This document shows, in pieces, positions 52,996-64,000 of a stretch of 64,000 nucleotides of DNA (the first letter of the stretch is position 1; every line of letters begins with the position of its first letter). A program made the translations under genes and the position numbers. The DNA is taken from assembly GCA_015179025.1 (NCBI GenBank), contig WHUX01000259.1, positions 1 to 64,000 of the forward strand, given 5' to 3'. The stretch comes from Terfezia claveryi. Lineage: Eukaryota > Ascomycota > Pezizomycetes > Pezizales > Pezizaceae. A model generated the notes under the pieces. That model saw nothing but the letters and a program-made list of their open reading frames with translations. It did not search any database and was not told the origin of the DNA.

Positions 52996-55900
52996 ATGAA
53001 CAGCAACAAAACCCGTTGTCCCTGGTGCAATAGTATGTATGCTTCTTGGGGAGCATATGCTAATCACATCGAGAACAAACATCCAGACAAACATGAAACA
53101 TTCACCCCTCGTGCGCATCGGCAAAACGATGTTCAGCATACAGAGGCCTACATAGAACAATCAGGCCCCGTATTGACCCACGAAGGTGAAGCTTCTCCTC
53201 GAGGCATTTCAGGTATTGATCATGCTGACGCTAGATGGTGAAGGTTCTGGCGGAAGGATTTCAGATAATGATGAGGATGAGGATGACTTTGGTCAAGATA
53301 TTGATGGGGATGACCTCGGCCAAATACAACAACTCTACGGAGATTCCAGCCATATGAAACATGACGATATTGATGATCCGGCAAATGACTCGGACGCAGA
53401 ACCAATTCAGGAATCCACCAATTCCCCCCCGACGCCAAAGCATATAAAACTGACCAGATTCGGCAGTTGCCAGCTGGATATCAAGCAGGCCAACCACTCC
53501 GAGATTTTCCATTCTCGGCGCAACGATCACGGATACAATCATCTTCATCCCTTCTATAATGCCGTGATTTCAAGCTGGCCCGGTTTTTTACTTTCAGCAA
53601 GGTGCCCCTAACTAAGATTGATGATTTTTTTCGGGAGAACATCTTGCCAGGGTCACCCGCCGACCCCTCGACGTCTGGTGTCTCCTTTAAATGGGGCACA
53701 CATTCACCAGACAAACCGACAAAATGGTTACCGATCCTGGTGGGCAACAGGATCGTTCAATATGCTGAGTATCCCAAGGCCGATTTCTACTATCGCAACA
53801 TAATAGATTGTATCAAATATCTATTGCGGCAGAGCCTTTGTGAAACATATGCTCTGGGAACGGTAAAGTTGTTCAACTCGGATAATGAGAGAATATATTC
53901 CGAGCTGAATACAGGATCATGGTGGTGGGATCAACAGGTATGCACCCTAATTAAATTACCCTACTATGGCTGCTTGCTTACGTCTTCCAGAAGCAAGTTC
54001 CCGTCGGTGTACGGTGGTTCCGGTCCTTTTGGCGTCGGATCAAACCCATCTCACCAACTTCTCTGGGACAAGAAGTTATGGCCGCTGTATATGAGTATTG
54101 GGAATATCAAATCCACCATTCGCAATAAACCGACCATGAATGCGTGGATTCCTATTGCCCTACTTCCGATCCCCCGAAACGCCTTGATAGAATTCCCGGG
54201 CACCCTGTCGAGGCTCAGGAATTGGACGCCCTCCAGGTTACGCATGGGATCCTGAGTTCCATACTCAGTCCCCTGGCCGACGCAAGAATTCAGCAAGGGA
54301 CTGAGATGGTATGTTGTGATGAAAAGGTACGCAACTGCATGCCTAGGCTATCTGCCTGGTTGGCAGACCACATGGAGAATGTCATGATCCATGGCATTCT
54401 TTCCAACAGATGCCCGGTCTGCATTGCCCCTCCCAACGAATTTGGGATCTTCCGGACACACCATACGATACACGGCAACACCCAGTACCACTGCATACCA
54501 CAAATCCAACCTGCACGTGCTTGAATCCGAGTGTTAAGAGGATCAACAATGCCCTTTGGCATCTCCCCAACCTTGAACCTCATACTCTTTTTCGCAGGGA
54601 TACCTTGCACACACTTCTCCTGGGATGCTTACCCACCTAATGAAGTGGATCCAGGAATTCCTGGATCATATCGGATCTTACGGTGTTCGATCACATATGG
54701 TCTCGATTACCACCCTTCCTCGGGTTTACTAGGCCAAACAAGGCGTACCGTTCCGTCACCCAATGGCAGGGTAAGGAAATGCGCAATCTACTACGGGTAC
54801 TTCTGGCAGTGTTCACAGCTGCACTCACTAGGAGATCAGACGTCCCTGCAATTGAAACCCGACATAGAGCATCTTGCCACAAGGCAATACTCTGTGTTCG
54901 GTATTTAACGGACTTCATTCTCATTGCACAATACAAGGTGCATACTGGGAACAATCCAATCAATGAGGGATTACCTCGAGGACTTTCATAAGCACAAAGA
55001 GGTGTTCCTCCGATTTCGTGCAACAAAGTCCACTAAGGCTGCAGCAAAGGTAGCATCGAAAGACCTCCTACAGAACATCACCCCTACTGGCGTCGGATGA
55101 ATTACGTCCCGCTACACCCTCTAAACGATGCAAGCTCCAGCAGGAGTTGCAACTAGAGACTGAGGAATTGGTGAACGAGACCCTTACCAGTGGTGCACAC
55201 TACAACTTTCCAAAGATGCATTTAATATCGCATTTCGTGGAACAAATAGCCAAATACGGATCTCTCCCGCAATATTCAACAGAGATCTGTGAGGCTTCAC
55301 ATAAGCCTCTCAAAGATGCATACCGTCGCAGTAACCACATCAATGCATTGCCACAAATCCTTCGGTCTTACACGCGGGCACACCATTTCGCCATGGGAAA
55401 GAAATCTTGAACAATGGATCTCTGATCTTCCCCACATGCCGACGAAATAAGGAGCATTATTCGTCCGACGCGCAAGGTTTACATCTCTCTAGTGACGCTG
55501 CTCCTGAGCTGACCAGACGTAAGTTGCAAGGACGCTAACTACAACAGATATATATAATCTGGAAACATTGGAGAAACTCTACCAGCTACAGGATGTCAGA
55601 GCACTAACAATGACCTATCTTGCATGCAATCATTACGCCAGTCCTCCAACCCGAAACCGACGTCACACGTCTACAGGACGCCCCGTTGGAGGCATTTCAT
55701 ACTCTCCAAGTTGCGGTTCCAACATTCAATGGTGATGGACACATGCTACACCATGTACGATGCACCGGAGGTAAGTTATTCGCAACCAAGATGAAAGGCA
55801 TGACTGGGTGTTTGTCCGACGTCGCAAGTCAGCACAGGAGAAGGTCCCTGGTGGACTTGATGGCAGGGTTCCTGCCAAACTAAATGCTTTGTTCAAACTG

Positions 55901-56050
55901 CGAGACATGGCAGCCAAAGATACATACCGCCTTGCTCATGTTTCACTAATGACAATCGACACCGATGGCCCAGAGGGCATGGTGCGCGTCGGATTGCCGT
56001 CGAAGAATCATGTGATAAGAATTGCGGACATAGAGGCATGGCTCACCTAG
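52996..56050 (+). pseudogene. Plavaka-type transposase relic
   Basis: Starts ATG 52996 with a C2H2-like zinc finger (CPWCNSMYASWGAYANHIENKH). An acidic region follows. Across several frames come FHSRRNDHGYNHLHPFY, then KPTKWLPILVGNRIVQYAEY, ADFYYRNIIDCIKYLL, FNSDNERIYSELNTGSWWW and WLADHMENVMIHGILSNRCP. Next is a C-terminal part with NFPKMHLISHFVEQI and, at 55808-56050, GGLDGRVPAKLNALFKLRD and HVSLMTIDTDGPEGMVRV. These blocks match the layout of fungal Plavaka transposases: N-terminal zinc finger, WLPI..GN..vqYaeYP..DfYy block, C-terminal YRLAHVS tail. Stops and frameshifts occur at about 53240, 53610, 54255, 54520, 54990 and 55410. Confidence 0.75.
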
Positions 56051-56339
56051 TCCCGATCCATGATGGGAGCTTTATATTATTAACAACCGCATTGATCTAC
56101 ATACGTGGAATGATATTCATGATGGTCACTAGATTACATATAGCTAGCAGAACAATAAATGAACATATAGCTAGCAGATCAATAAAAGAATTTGAATAGA
56201 ATATATATGGAGTATTCCGCAGTCCAAGGGTTTGAGGATGTACACATACGAACATCTAGAAGTTACAGAGTCAGTACACTCATTAAATTGCATGCAAGTA
56301 ATTTATGCTAGACAGCACTGAAATCACAAATGGCGTCAG

Positions 56340-56556
56340 GTTTGTCATGCGAGGCAGTGGGCACTGCTGGCGTCCGGATTGTGTTGCGAGGTAGCGGAGT
56401 GCTGCTGGCATCCGGATTGTGTCGTGAGGCAGCAGGTGCGCTGCTGGCGTCCTGATTGTGTTGCAACACAGCCAGGCGTCCAGACGCACAGGACGCACAG
56501 GACGCACTCGCCCGAGCTCTCACGTCCGGACGCTGGGCCGTGCGTCCAGACGCCAC
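56340..56556. repeat. Right subterminal repeat array
   Basis: GGCGTCCGGATTGTGTTGCG-type units (four at 56368-56470) and GACGCACAG / GTCCAGACGC words (56476-56556), mirrored in the left array. Confidence 0.75.
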
Positions 56557-56579
56557 TTTTTTCTTGCTGATGTAGTACA

Positions 56580-59500
56580 TATATAATTAATAGGGTATGG
56601 AAGTATTAATACACCAAGATATGTATTAAATCTAAAAAGTATGGAAAAGGGCTATTCTGTCTAGTGGTATTATACCTAGAATTAAGTTTTAACTGTATCT
56701 TTAGTAGTTTCTGTAGCCAATCAAATTCTTCGATTTTATAGGATTTTACTACTTGTAAAATTTTATTGTTCACAATTTCTAATTGTCCATCTGTATATTG
56801 ATAATATGCGATGGACAGTTCCAACTTGATTGCTTTATTCCTAGCCCAATCTTAAAAATACATTAATATAAAAAGAGTGTTATGGTCAAAAATAATACAA
56901 AAAGGGTATCCCATAGTCAGGACTATATGAGTATTAAAAGTAGCAATATATTATTCTATTATAAAATTATGTGATTCAGGAATAAGAATTTTGAATCCTG
57001 ATTATCTATCGACAATCATCTAAAGTCATGAAATATAAAGTACATGATCTTCTTTAATAGAAATATTTGGTACAAAATTAAATACTTAGCAAACATAGGT
57101 GCTAACTTAGAAAATCCATCGATATATCTGTCTATGGCCTGCTTAGTATATGTAATGGAGTTATGAGTCTAAGTACTTTGTTGGAATACTTTGTCCATTG
57201 ATAAGTATTACAACTTTTAATATAGTCCTTAGTTAGTTCTGCAAAGAACTGGCAATTATATCAGTTAGTAAGATATTTCATCATTTTTTTAATACTATCA
57301 TGAGCAGTTGCTTCATGTGTATCTTTAATAACTAATTCGAGATAGTTCTTATATTCAATATTAAAGGTAAAGGCCAAGACTAATCTCTATTATCCTTGTT
57401 AGTTCTTGACATACAAAAATCCATCTTTTTTTCTATAATACTTACTGTTCACAAAAGTATTATAGTAGTTCTTTCAAATAGGACATACTCTCATACACAA
57501 TTGATATACAGCTTTCATACCTGTACCTTACTCTAGCTAATATGTAATGAAGTAGTCCTTGTCATCTATCTATCCGTTACTGATGTATTTCTCTTCAATA
57601 AGCTTATTAAAGGTCGGTTCAATCCTTTGGTTGAAGTTATTGATAGTAGGTTTCTTCTCTTTATATGTAGAAGCATTATATCCTGAGAACTTACAGAAAT
57701 TACAACGCTGTCTGGAGATCTTGGTATCTTGAATCAAGGAGGATGCCGAGTCTTCAAAAGTAGGTACTCGTTTTTGAGAAGGAGTAGTAATAGTAGTAGT
57801 ATTGATTGGAATTGTATTGCTGCTACTAGCGGTTGCAGCTAGTTGTTGAGGTGTATTCTATGGTTGTTGAGGGCAATAGGAGTATCCTTAATCTTCTTTC
57901 TATTTGTCGGGTACTCATTTATTTGGTAGGGTTACTAAACTAAATACTGGGTTGGAGAGAGGAGCATATTGGCTTGTTGGTATTCCATCTTTTTGCCCAT
58001 TCCTTAATTTTATAGATAGCTTTCTTATAGCTAAGAGCTTGTGGAGGTAAATATACTGGCATTTGTTGTACTGCTGCTAGTTTCTTTCGAGACTTATTTA
58101 CAGATACAAGGTATACAATATGAGTCATAAGGAATTCCTTCTCCTTCTTAAGAACTAAGGCTAACAGGTTACAGTTCAAACTGCCATATCCATAGTAGTT
58201 GCAGATTGCACATATTTTGATGGTAAATATATAGTTGTTCATAACATGGGAACTGCCATGAGTAAGACAGTAGAAATCTTGGTAAAAGGACCAATGTATC
58301 CTTTGATACTATTGCCAATTGCTATAAGCCAGGTTAATAGAAATTTCCTTTACTTTTTCGAGAGTGAGGGTGTTTTATTGAGCATTTTCAAGAGAGGGAG
58401 GCCTATATCTTAGTCTAAGAACTATTAAAGGTTTGTTCTTATTTATTTTAGGTACATGATTATACCCGCTGAAAACTTCTTCTAGTATAGTAGATAGAGT
58501 CTTGTCATCTGAGGACTCTTCTTCCTTCATTATATCATATTTGCTTTCTTTATCCTATATGCCCTCAAAGTATAGACAGAATATATAGTGTCAGAATTCT
58601 TTGGCTCTTCCATAACATTTGTTGAAGTTGCAGTTGACATTCTTGAAATTAATAGCTCTATAAGAAACTATATTGTTTTGAGTTAAGCTCTCTGGCCAGT
58701 GGAAAGTTTTTAAAGTATTGGTAGAGATATTGCAGTTGTAGATATAATTGAAAGGATCAATACTATAGGAAATATAATCATCCTCTGTAGTGAGAGTGTC
58801 TAAATATTTATACTTTCTTAATAGAGCATTTGCTATCAAATTTTCCTTTCCTGCAGTGTATTATATGTCTATATCAAATTCTATTAGATAATCCTACCAT
58901 TACCTCAATTTCTGACTTGTAGTATATGATTATGGAAGTTACTAATAGTTTGTAGTTGTAAGGATAGTGAACTTGTAATCTCTCAATTATGCTTCAAAAA
59001 ATTTCAATGAGTTAATAATTACTAATAATTCCTTTTAAAAGTAGAATAATTGAGTTTTGCTGGATTAAATTTTCTAGAGTGGAAGCATGATGGTCTTATG
59101 TGCATCAATAGTCCTTGACCTATCCACGATCCTAGTCCTATATTACTAGTATCACAGACTAAATATTTGGGTTCAGTAGACTCATTATTTTAGGGTTATA
59201 AAATATGTAGATAATTTATGAGTTCCTTAAGTTTTTTAAATGCTACATTATGAGTATCTGTCCATTTCCATTTCTTCATTTCTGCTTGCAGTTCTGACAG
59301 GGTGCTAGCATACGATACCAAGTTAGAAATAAATCTGCTGATATAATTAACAATTCCAAGGAATCCTCTAAGATTCTTTTTTCTTGTAGTAGTTGAAAAT
59401 ATTAATATAGTAGTCCTCTTTATTGGATCTATATATAATCTATCTGATGTTAAAACAAGTTCTAATATTTCCAATCTTAAAGTAAAGAACTGGCATTTGC

Positions 59501-62500
59501 TTTCTTTGAGATAGAATTCTCATTCTATAAATATTAAAGTACTTTCTTCTGTAATTCTACATATTCTTCATATGTTTTGGAGAATATAATAATGTTATCA
59601 ATATAGATAATTAAATTTTTAGAGACCATGTCCTTAAAAATTTCATGCATAATGTAAACTATAATAGCTGGTACATTACAATCCCAGTTTTGTATAACTC
59701 TACTTCTAAAATATCCTATATAATATAAAAAAGGTAGAATATTGCTTAGATTCTTTATTATTCTTAATATTAAAAAATCTGTCAGCTAAGTTGAGCTTAG
59801 TCCTTATAGAATTCTCTACTACTAGTTCAATTGCTTTATTAATATCTAGCAATAGTATATGGTCTGGTATAACAGCTAAATTGTTACTTCGACAGTCATT
59901 GACGTATCTGGCTTCTTTCAGTTTATCTCATTTAGGATAGTGAACATGAGTACAGCATTTATGTAATGTTCTACTCTATATATGTGACTTGATGTTTCTT
60001 CTTCGACTAATTTGTTATGGATTTGTTGTCTAAATCTATTTTTGAGGGTTGCCATTTTAGTATCTAAGTAGCTTTGGCTTTAGGTTTGATAGAGTGATTA
60101 ATCTTTATTAGTGGCAGTAATTCTATTAGAATTGTCTTGAGAAATAATATAGGAAACTCCATTACAGGGTTGAATTGTTTATGTACCATAGAAACAGTTA
60201 TCATAAGTTCTCTTTTTAATTTGGTATCTTTTATGTCACTAATATTTTCCCAATTATCTGATTTACTATAATCTGTAACTGATTTATAGTTGACCTGTAT
60301 ATATGTTGATTTTATACTATTCACTATAGTTCTAGATCCCTTCTATACATTTAGCTGAAATCAGAGAATATCTTCTAGTTGAATAGTAACTTGTTCCTAA
60401 TAGGTAGGAATTATTGCTCGCACTTTACTGAAAGTATGTTCTCCTAGTATTATGTTTCATCTAGTTAAATGAGCTATATAGAATATTTATTCTTCTATAT
60501 AACCTATCCAACTAAGTTTGATAGTACAAGCTTTGTCTATCGTTCCTTTTGAGCCTTTAATTACAGTGCTTAATGATTTCTTTTCAATACTTCTAGTTGG
60601 TATTTTGTATAGTATACAAATTGAGAATTAATTAAGTCTCCTCCTTTCATTTAAAGATTAATTAAAGCTAGTGCAGGATGTTCATTAGCTTTAATGAATA
60701 CCTTGCTAAAATCTGGTACCTGTCTTGACAAGAGTTGTTCTTTGATTTTATCCTTATTGTTTTTGTTATTGGTAGCTATTGGTATAGTTATATTTTATGC
60801 GACTATATACATGAGTACCTTATTTTGTCATTTCCTATAGTCCTTGTAGGAGTGTCCAGGGTTCTAACACCATAGGCATTTCTTGTCTCTAATTAATTAT
60901 ATCTTTGTTTTCTAATCTAATTTTTTTATTGTAGTATCCTAATCTAAGTCCTTCTGTTTTTCTGTATTAGGTTTGATGTTGAAATTGTTGCTAGAATTAA
61001 CTTCTATTTTTTGTCATTAATTGTAGTTCCTGCATAGACCATGACTCTGATTTTTATTCTGAGGGTGTTGTTGTCAGAATGTATTTAGTATAGATAGTAG
61101 AGCAATATCTTTTTTAAAGCTTCATATGACTCCGCTTGATACACAAGCTAATCATATAACTATTCTTCTTTGATTAAAGGAATTAATGTAGTTAACATAT
61201 ATGGCAGTAGGTGATTAAGAAACTTTCTTCTTTGTACTTCTTGTGATATTGATTGTTTACTATTTTTGTCAATTAATTTGATTTGTATTTTAGTAAGCTA
61301 GTTAGCAAACTATTTAATTCCCATGTAATATCCATTCTTGTATAGTATGGCTGTCTCCCATTGTTTCCACAAAATATCTTTACTAGTGGAGAGTATCAAA
61401 AAATCCTTTAGTACTAGTATGAATCTAAAGAATGTCACATTCTTTCCTTTCTCTCTTAGGAACTAATTATAAGTTGTAAGTGCACTTTCTTCTATTCTGA
61501 ATCCAACAATTTCCAAAGCTGAAGCATCTTCTAAATCTATTCCTTTGATAACCAATCAATGTTGTATTGCTATAGCTCAAGAGTCAAAATATTATGAGTC
61601 TTACCATTTTTTGTCTTCTCCTCTTATTTTTTCTAGTAGATCAATCTATATCTCTTTTAAAGCATTTGTTGCTTCATGATTACCCATTGTAACCATTCCT
61701 ATTATAGATTTCTATTGCTAGTGTTCAACTAATTTTCCTCATTTGGGTTTTCTTTTTAGAGCTTGACTTGCAACTGATAATACCTTATTAGAGTCTAAGC
61801 TATCATCTCCACTATCATTAGGGTCTCATCCTCCTCCTTACCTTTTCCGCTTCTGCTAGTCTAGTCCTTTGTCTAGATCATTATCATCTTTCGATAATTC
61901 TATATCTTCTAGTAGTTGGTCTTTATTATCTAGTTCTTTAGCTGACCTAGTCCTCCTTTCTAGTATTTCAGGTTCTTAACCTTTACCTTTCAATTGATCT
62001 TTTAGTGTTCTTAGGAATGCTCCTAAAAGTTCTTTGCTAGGATTGAAAAAATCCTCCACCGTATATGCTAATTCTTCTAGATGAGTGCTACTTATCATGG
62101 ATACCATTATTTCTTCCTAGTTATTTATTACCTAATTCAGTTTCTTTAGAAAAGGAACAATAGGTTCTTTAATTCCTTGCTTAAAAATGCATTCATTTCT
62201 AAGTCCTTTTCTTCAAATAGGTATAGTGTTAGCCATAAATAGTGTTTTACTATAGCTTCCATTAAAAGTTGAGTATCTTTAAGATGATACTATTGGGCAT
62301 ATCCTATTGAGTGAGTATATTTCAAAATCTTCTCAATTGTTGGAAAATGTCTGTCCCAAAATTCTTTTGATGTAAGAGGCAATACCATATAAAAAATATA
62401 GTTTGGTTCTTGTTCTACCTGGTTCTCTTATTTCTATATCCATAGGCAGATTTATTTCCCCTTCTATATTAGAAACTATAAATCTAGTCTTTCTGAAAGT

Positions 62501-62726
62501 TTCTTATACTAATTTCTTAATATCTTTAAGTAACATAGTTAAACTGCCTCGACCTCTTAGTCTTCTTACTAAGTTCAGATACTATTATTTCTGATTTCAT
62601 TATCTGCTTACAACTAAATACAGCTAGTTATAAGATATGATTATCGAGTTACTTTTCTTCTTTAGCACCTTACTGTACTGATGGTATGGTGACTGATAAT
62701 CCTTATGATCTTTGTTCAACTGACAT
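56580..62726 (-). pseudogene. Heavily mutated Ty3/gypsy retrotransposon, AT-rich
   Basis: Minus strand. Integrase tail at 56824-56606 (LSIAYYQYTDGQLEIVNN, equivalent to the [12 protein letters not shown] block). RNase H/RT junction at 59474-59196 (RGFLGIVNYISRFI). RT or protease-RT spacer at 60324-60064. Gag would begin at ATG 62726. The family differs from the chromovirus at 5.2 kb. C-to-T and G-to-A change has made the region very AT-rich with stops throughout. The integrase is cut at about 56590 by the end of the Plavaka-type element. Confidence 0.65.
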
Positions 62727-64000
62727 TTTGTTGGATCGGTAGCTCAATTGGTTGGTGAAGCTGGATGTCAAGATCTTGATATTTCTTATGGTCCTAGTTT
62801 TTCTTCATCTATTAGTCTAGATTCTAGTTCTAGTTCTTCTAGTAAGAGTGTCACTTTTTCTGATTGGTGTATTAAGGTAGACATTAAGGGTGCAGAGTAT
62901 TAGTAAAGATGTCTGGGCCTAAGGAAGGTTCTAATAGAGGTAATTCTTTTCTAGAGGAAATGGCTACAGTAGAGTAGTGAGATTTGAGTCTTAGGATTAT
63001 GATACTTGGTTGTTTAGACCAATTATTCCTAGACCTGAGGGCCTAGTTTTTCAATAGTATACTAGGTTTACAGGTACAGATATAATGGCAGTTGCTAGAA
63101 GTGCAAGATAATTTTCAATCTTATTAGAAAAGTATTGTCAATGAGAGTAGAATTGTTTAATATGGGATACTACAGCCCATTAGAGCTCTGCTTAGCTTAC
63201 TTCTAAGTCTTTTGTTATTGTACTGCAATTGAGAGTCTAATGTTTCATTGTTGTATTTTGTTGACTAGCTAGTTGAATAATAATATTGATTTATATATGT
63301 ACATATATATATTGAATTTTATACACTTGTGTGAATGCAATAAAGGTATTTGAAGGTTAATTAGGCCTTGGATTTAAGAGTAAAAATTAGGTAAATAAGT
63401 TAAAAAAAATGTAATGAATAGTACTAGATAGTATTTATTTAGTACAGTTTATACAATCTATATCTATAGGTATAGACATTTGTGTATTTCAGTTCTACTG
63501 AGGTAAGACCTTAGAAGGGTAAAGAGATTACTATGTAAGACATTCTCAGAGGGAACAATAATTAACTGGTTAATCTATCTTATATAATTTATACTATCTA
63601 AGCTATATAATCTTGATCTGATCAGTATATAGGCTTGCTGCTGCTATATGCTTGCTTGCTTGTCTATTCTTTTATGTATATGGATTCCAGAGGAAATCCA
63701 GCAGCCCTATTTATACTCCCTAAGATCTGATAACTAAAGAAATAAATACAATAAAGGTGGTATACCAGAAGGTAGTGTACTATATAAAGAAGGTTATGTA
63801 GCCATAGAGATGAGTCACATACTCTAAACAATTAGTCATGTGGCCATAGTAGTAATGAGTTATATACCTTAAACAAAGGTCACATGGCCATAATAAGGGT
63901 GTGCTTATATGGCAAGTTCCATGGAATTTCACATATTAAATTCCATATACTATGGACACTTATAAAGTAGTAGGAGTAGTAGAAGGCTAGTCCTTCAACT
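62727..64000. other. AT-rich sequence, possibly the 5' LTR region of the gypsy relic
   Basis: A Ser-rich frame on the plus strand (62750-62902, ...SSSSSSSSKSVTFSDW) is the only coding hint. 63400-63990 has TATA-rich LTR-like composition upstream of the relic, but no repeat partner lies in the window to define an LTR. Confidence 0.3.

Larger units (their letters stand above)
48090..56572. mobile_element. Probable Plavaka/KDZ-type DNA transposon, 8.5 kb, decayed
   Basis: Inverted ends: left TATCAGCAAAAATCG (48091 on), right complement CATCAGCAAGAAAAAAG (56572 down). Each is followed inward by a dense array of GGACGC / GTCC words. The interior carries a Plavaka-type transposase relic (plus, 52996-56050) and minus-strand remnants of accessory genes. 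Long elements with arrays of short subterminal repeats and accessory genes are characteristic of the CACTA/KDZ group. No target duplication could be matched, and the two flanks are different gypsy relics, so borders are tentative. Confidence 0.5.

Noticed and set aside
62733..62790. GGTAGCTCAATTGG, a perfect tRNA A-box-like word
   Set aside because: No B box or acceptor pairing follows within tRNA distance; it sits just upstream of the presumed gag start of a relic.

Overview
The window looks like nuclear DNA of a filamentous ascomycete fungus. Genes are sparse and have short introns (about 39-110 nt, GT...AG). The gene families are fungal: an OTT_1508-type deaminase, an S1-like protease and a PD-(D/E)XK-like protein. 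The rest is a graveyard of typical fungal transposons: Ty3/gypsy chromovirus, Ty1/copia, pogo/Fot1, PIF-Harbinger and a Plavaka/KDZ-type element. The high repeat load with CpG-losing decay would fit a Pezizomycete such as a truffle, but that is inference only. There are no bacterial operons, rRNA genes, CRISPR arrays or convincing functional tRNAs.

Layout. 1-4.5 kb: repeat relics, the tail of a pogo-like transposase, and a spliced serine-protease gene (minus strand). 4.6-11.4 kb: a dispersed repeat (here called R1) split by a complete LTR chromovirus with a 5-bp target duplication. 11.6-14.8 kb: an LTR relic, then a PIF-Harbinger transposon with two open, convergent genes. 15.1-20.4 kb: tRNA-like repeats, a solo LTR, a broken gene, and a second R1 copy split by a 1.1-kb TIR element holding a broken Myb/SANT-like gene. 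21.4-24.3 kb: a pogo relic and the deaminase gene. 24.3-32 kb: LTR and pogo relics plus two copies of a short poly(A) retroposon. 32.8-35.4 kb: two small spliced genes on the minus strand (a membrane protein with a coding minisatellite and a PD-(D/E)XK-like protein). 36-39.8 kb: R1 copies, minisatellites, and a decayed gene carrying a third retroposon copy. 39.8-45.3 kb: a copia element with both LTRs. 45.3-48.1 kb: a decayed, 5'-truncated chromovirus. 48.1-56.6 kb: a probable Plavaka/KDZ-type element with subterminal repeats and accessory-gene remnants. 56.6-64 kb: a very AT-rich, heavily mutated gypsy relic.

Functionally, almost everything is mobile DNA at different stages of decay. The chromovirus and copia elements have near-identical LTRs but broken reading frames, so they are young but dead. 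The Harbinger element is the only one whose genes are fully open. Five host-like loci can be followed: the protease, deaminase, membrane protein, PD-(D/E)XK-like protein, and the decayed gene at 38.3-39.8 kb. The most interesting non-genic signals are a roughly 100-bp retroposon with two hairpins that stay paired between copies and 13-bp target duplications, and palindromes in the LTR families whose sequence changes while the pairing is kept.
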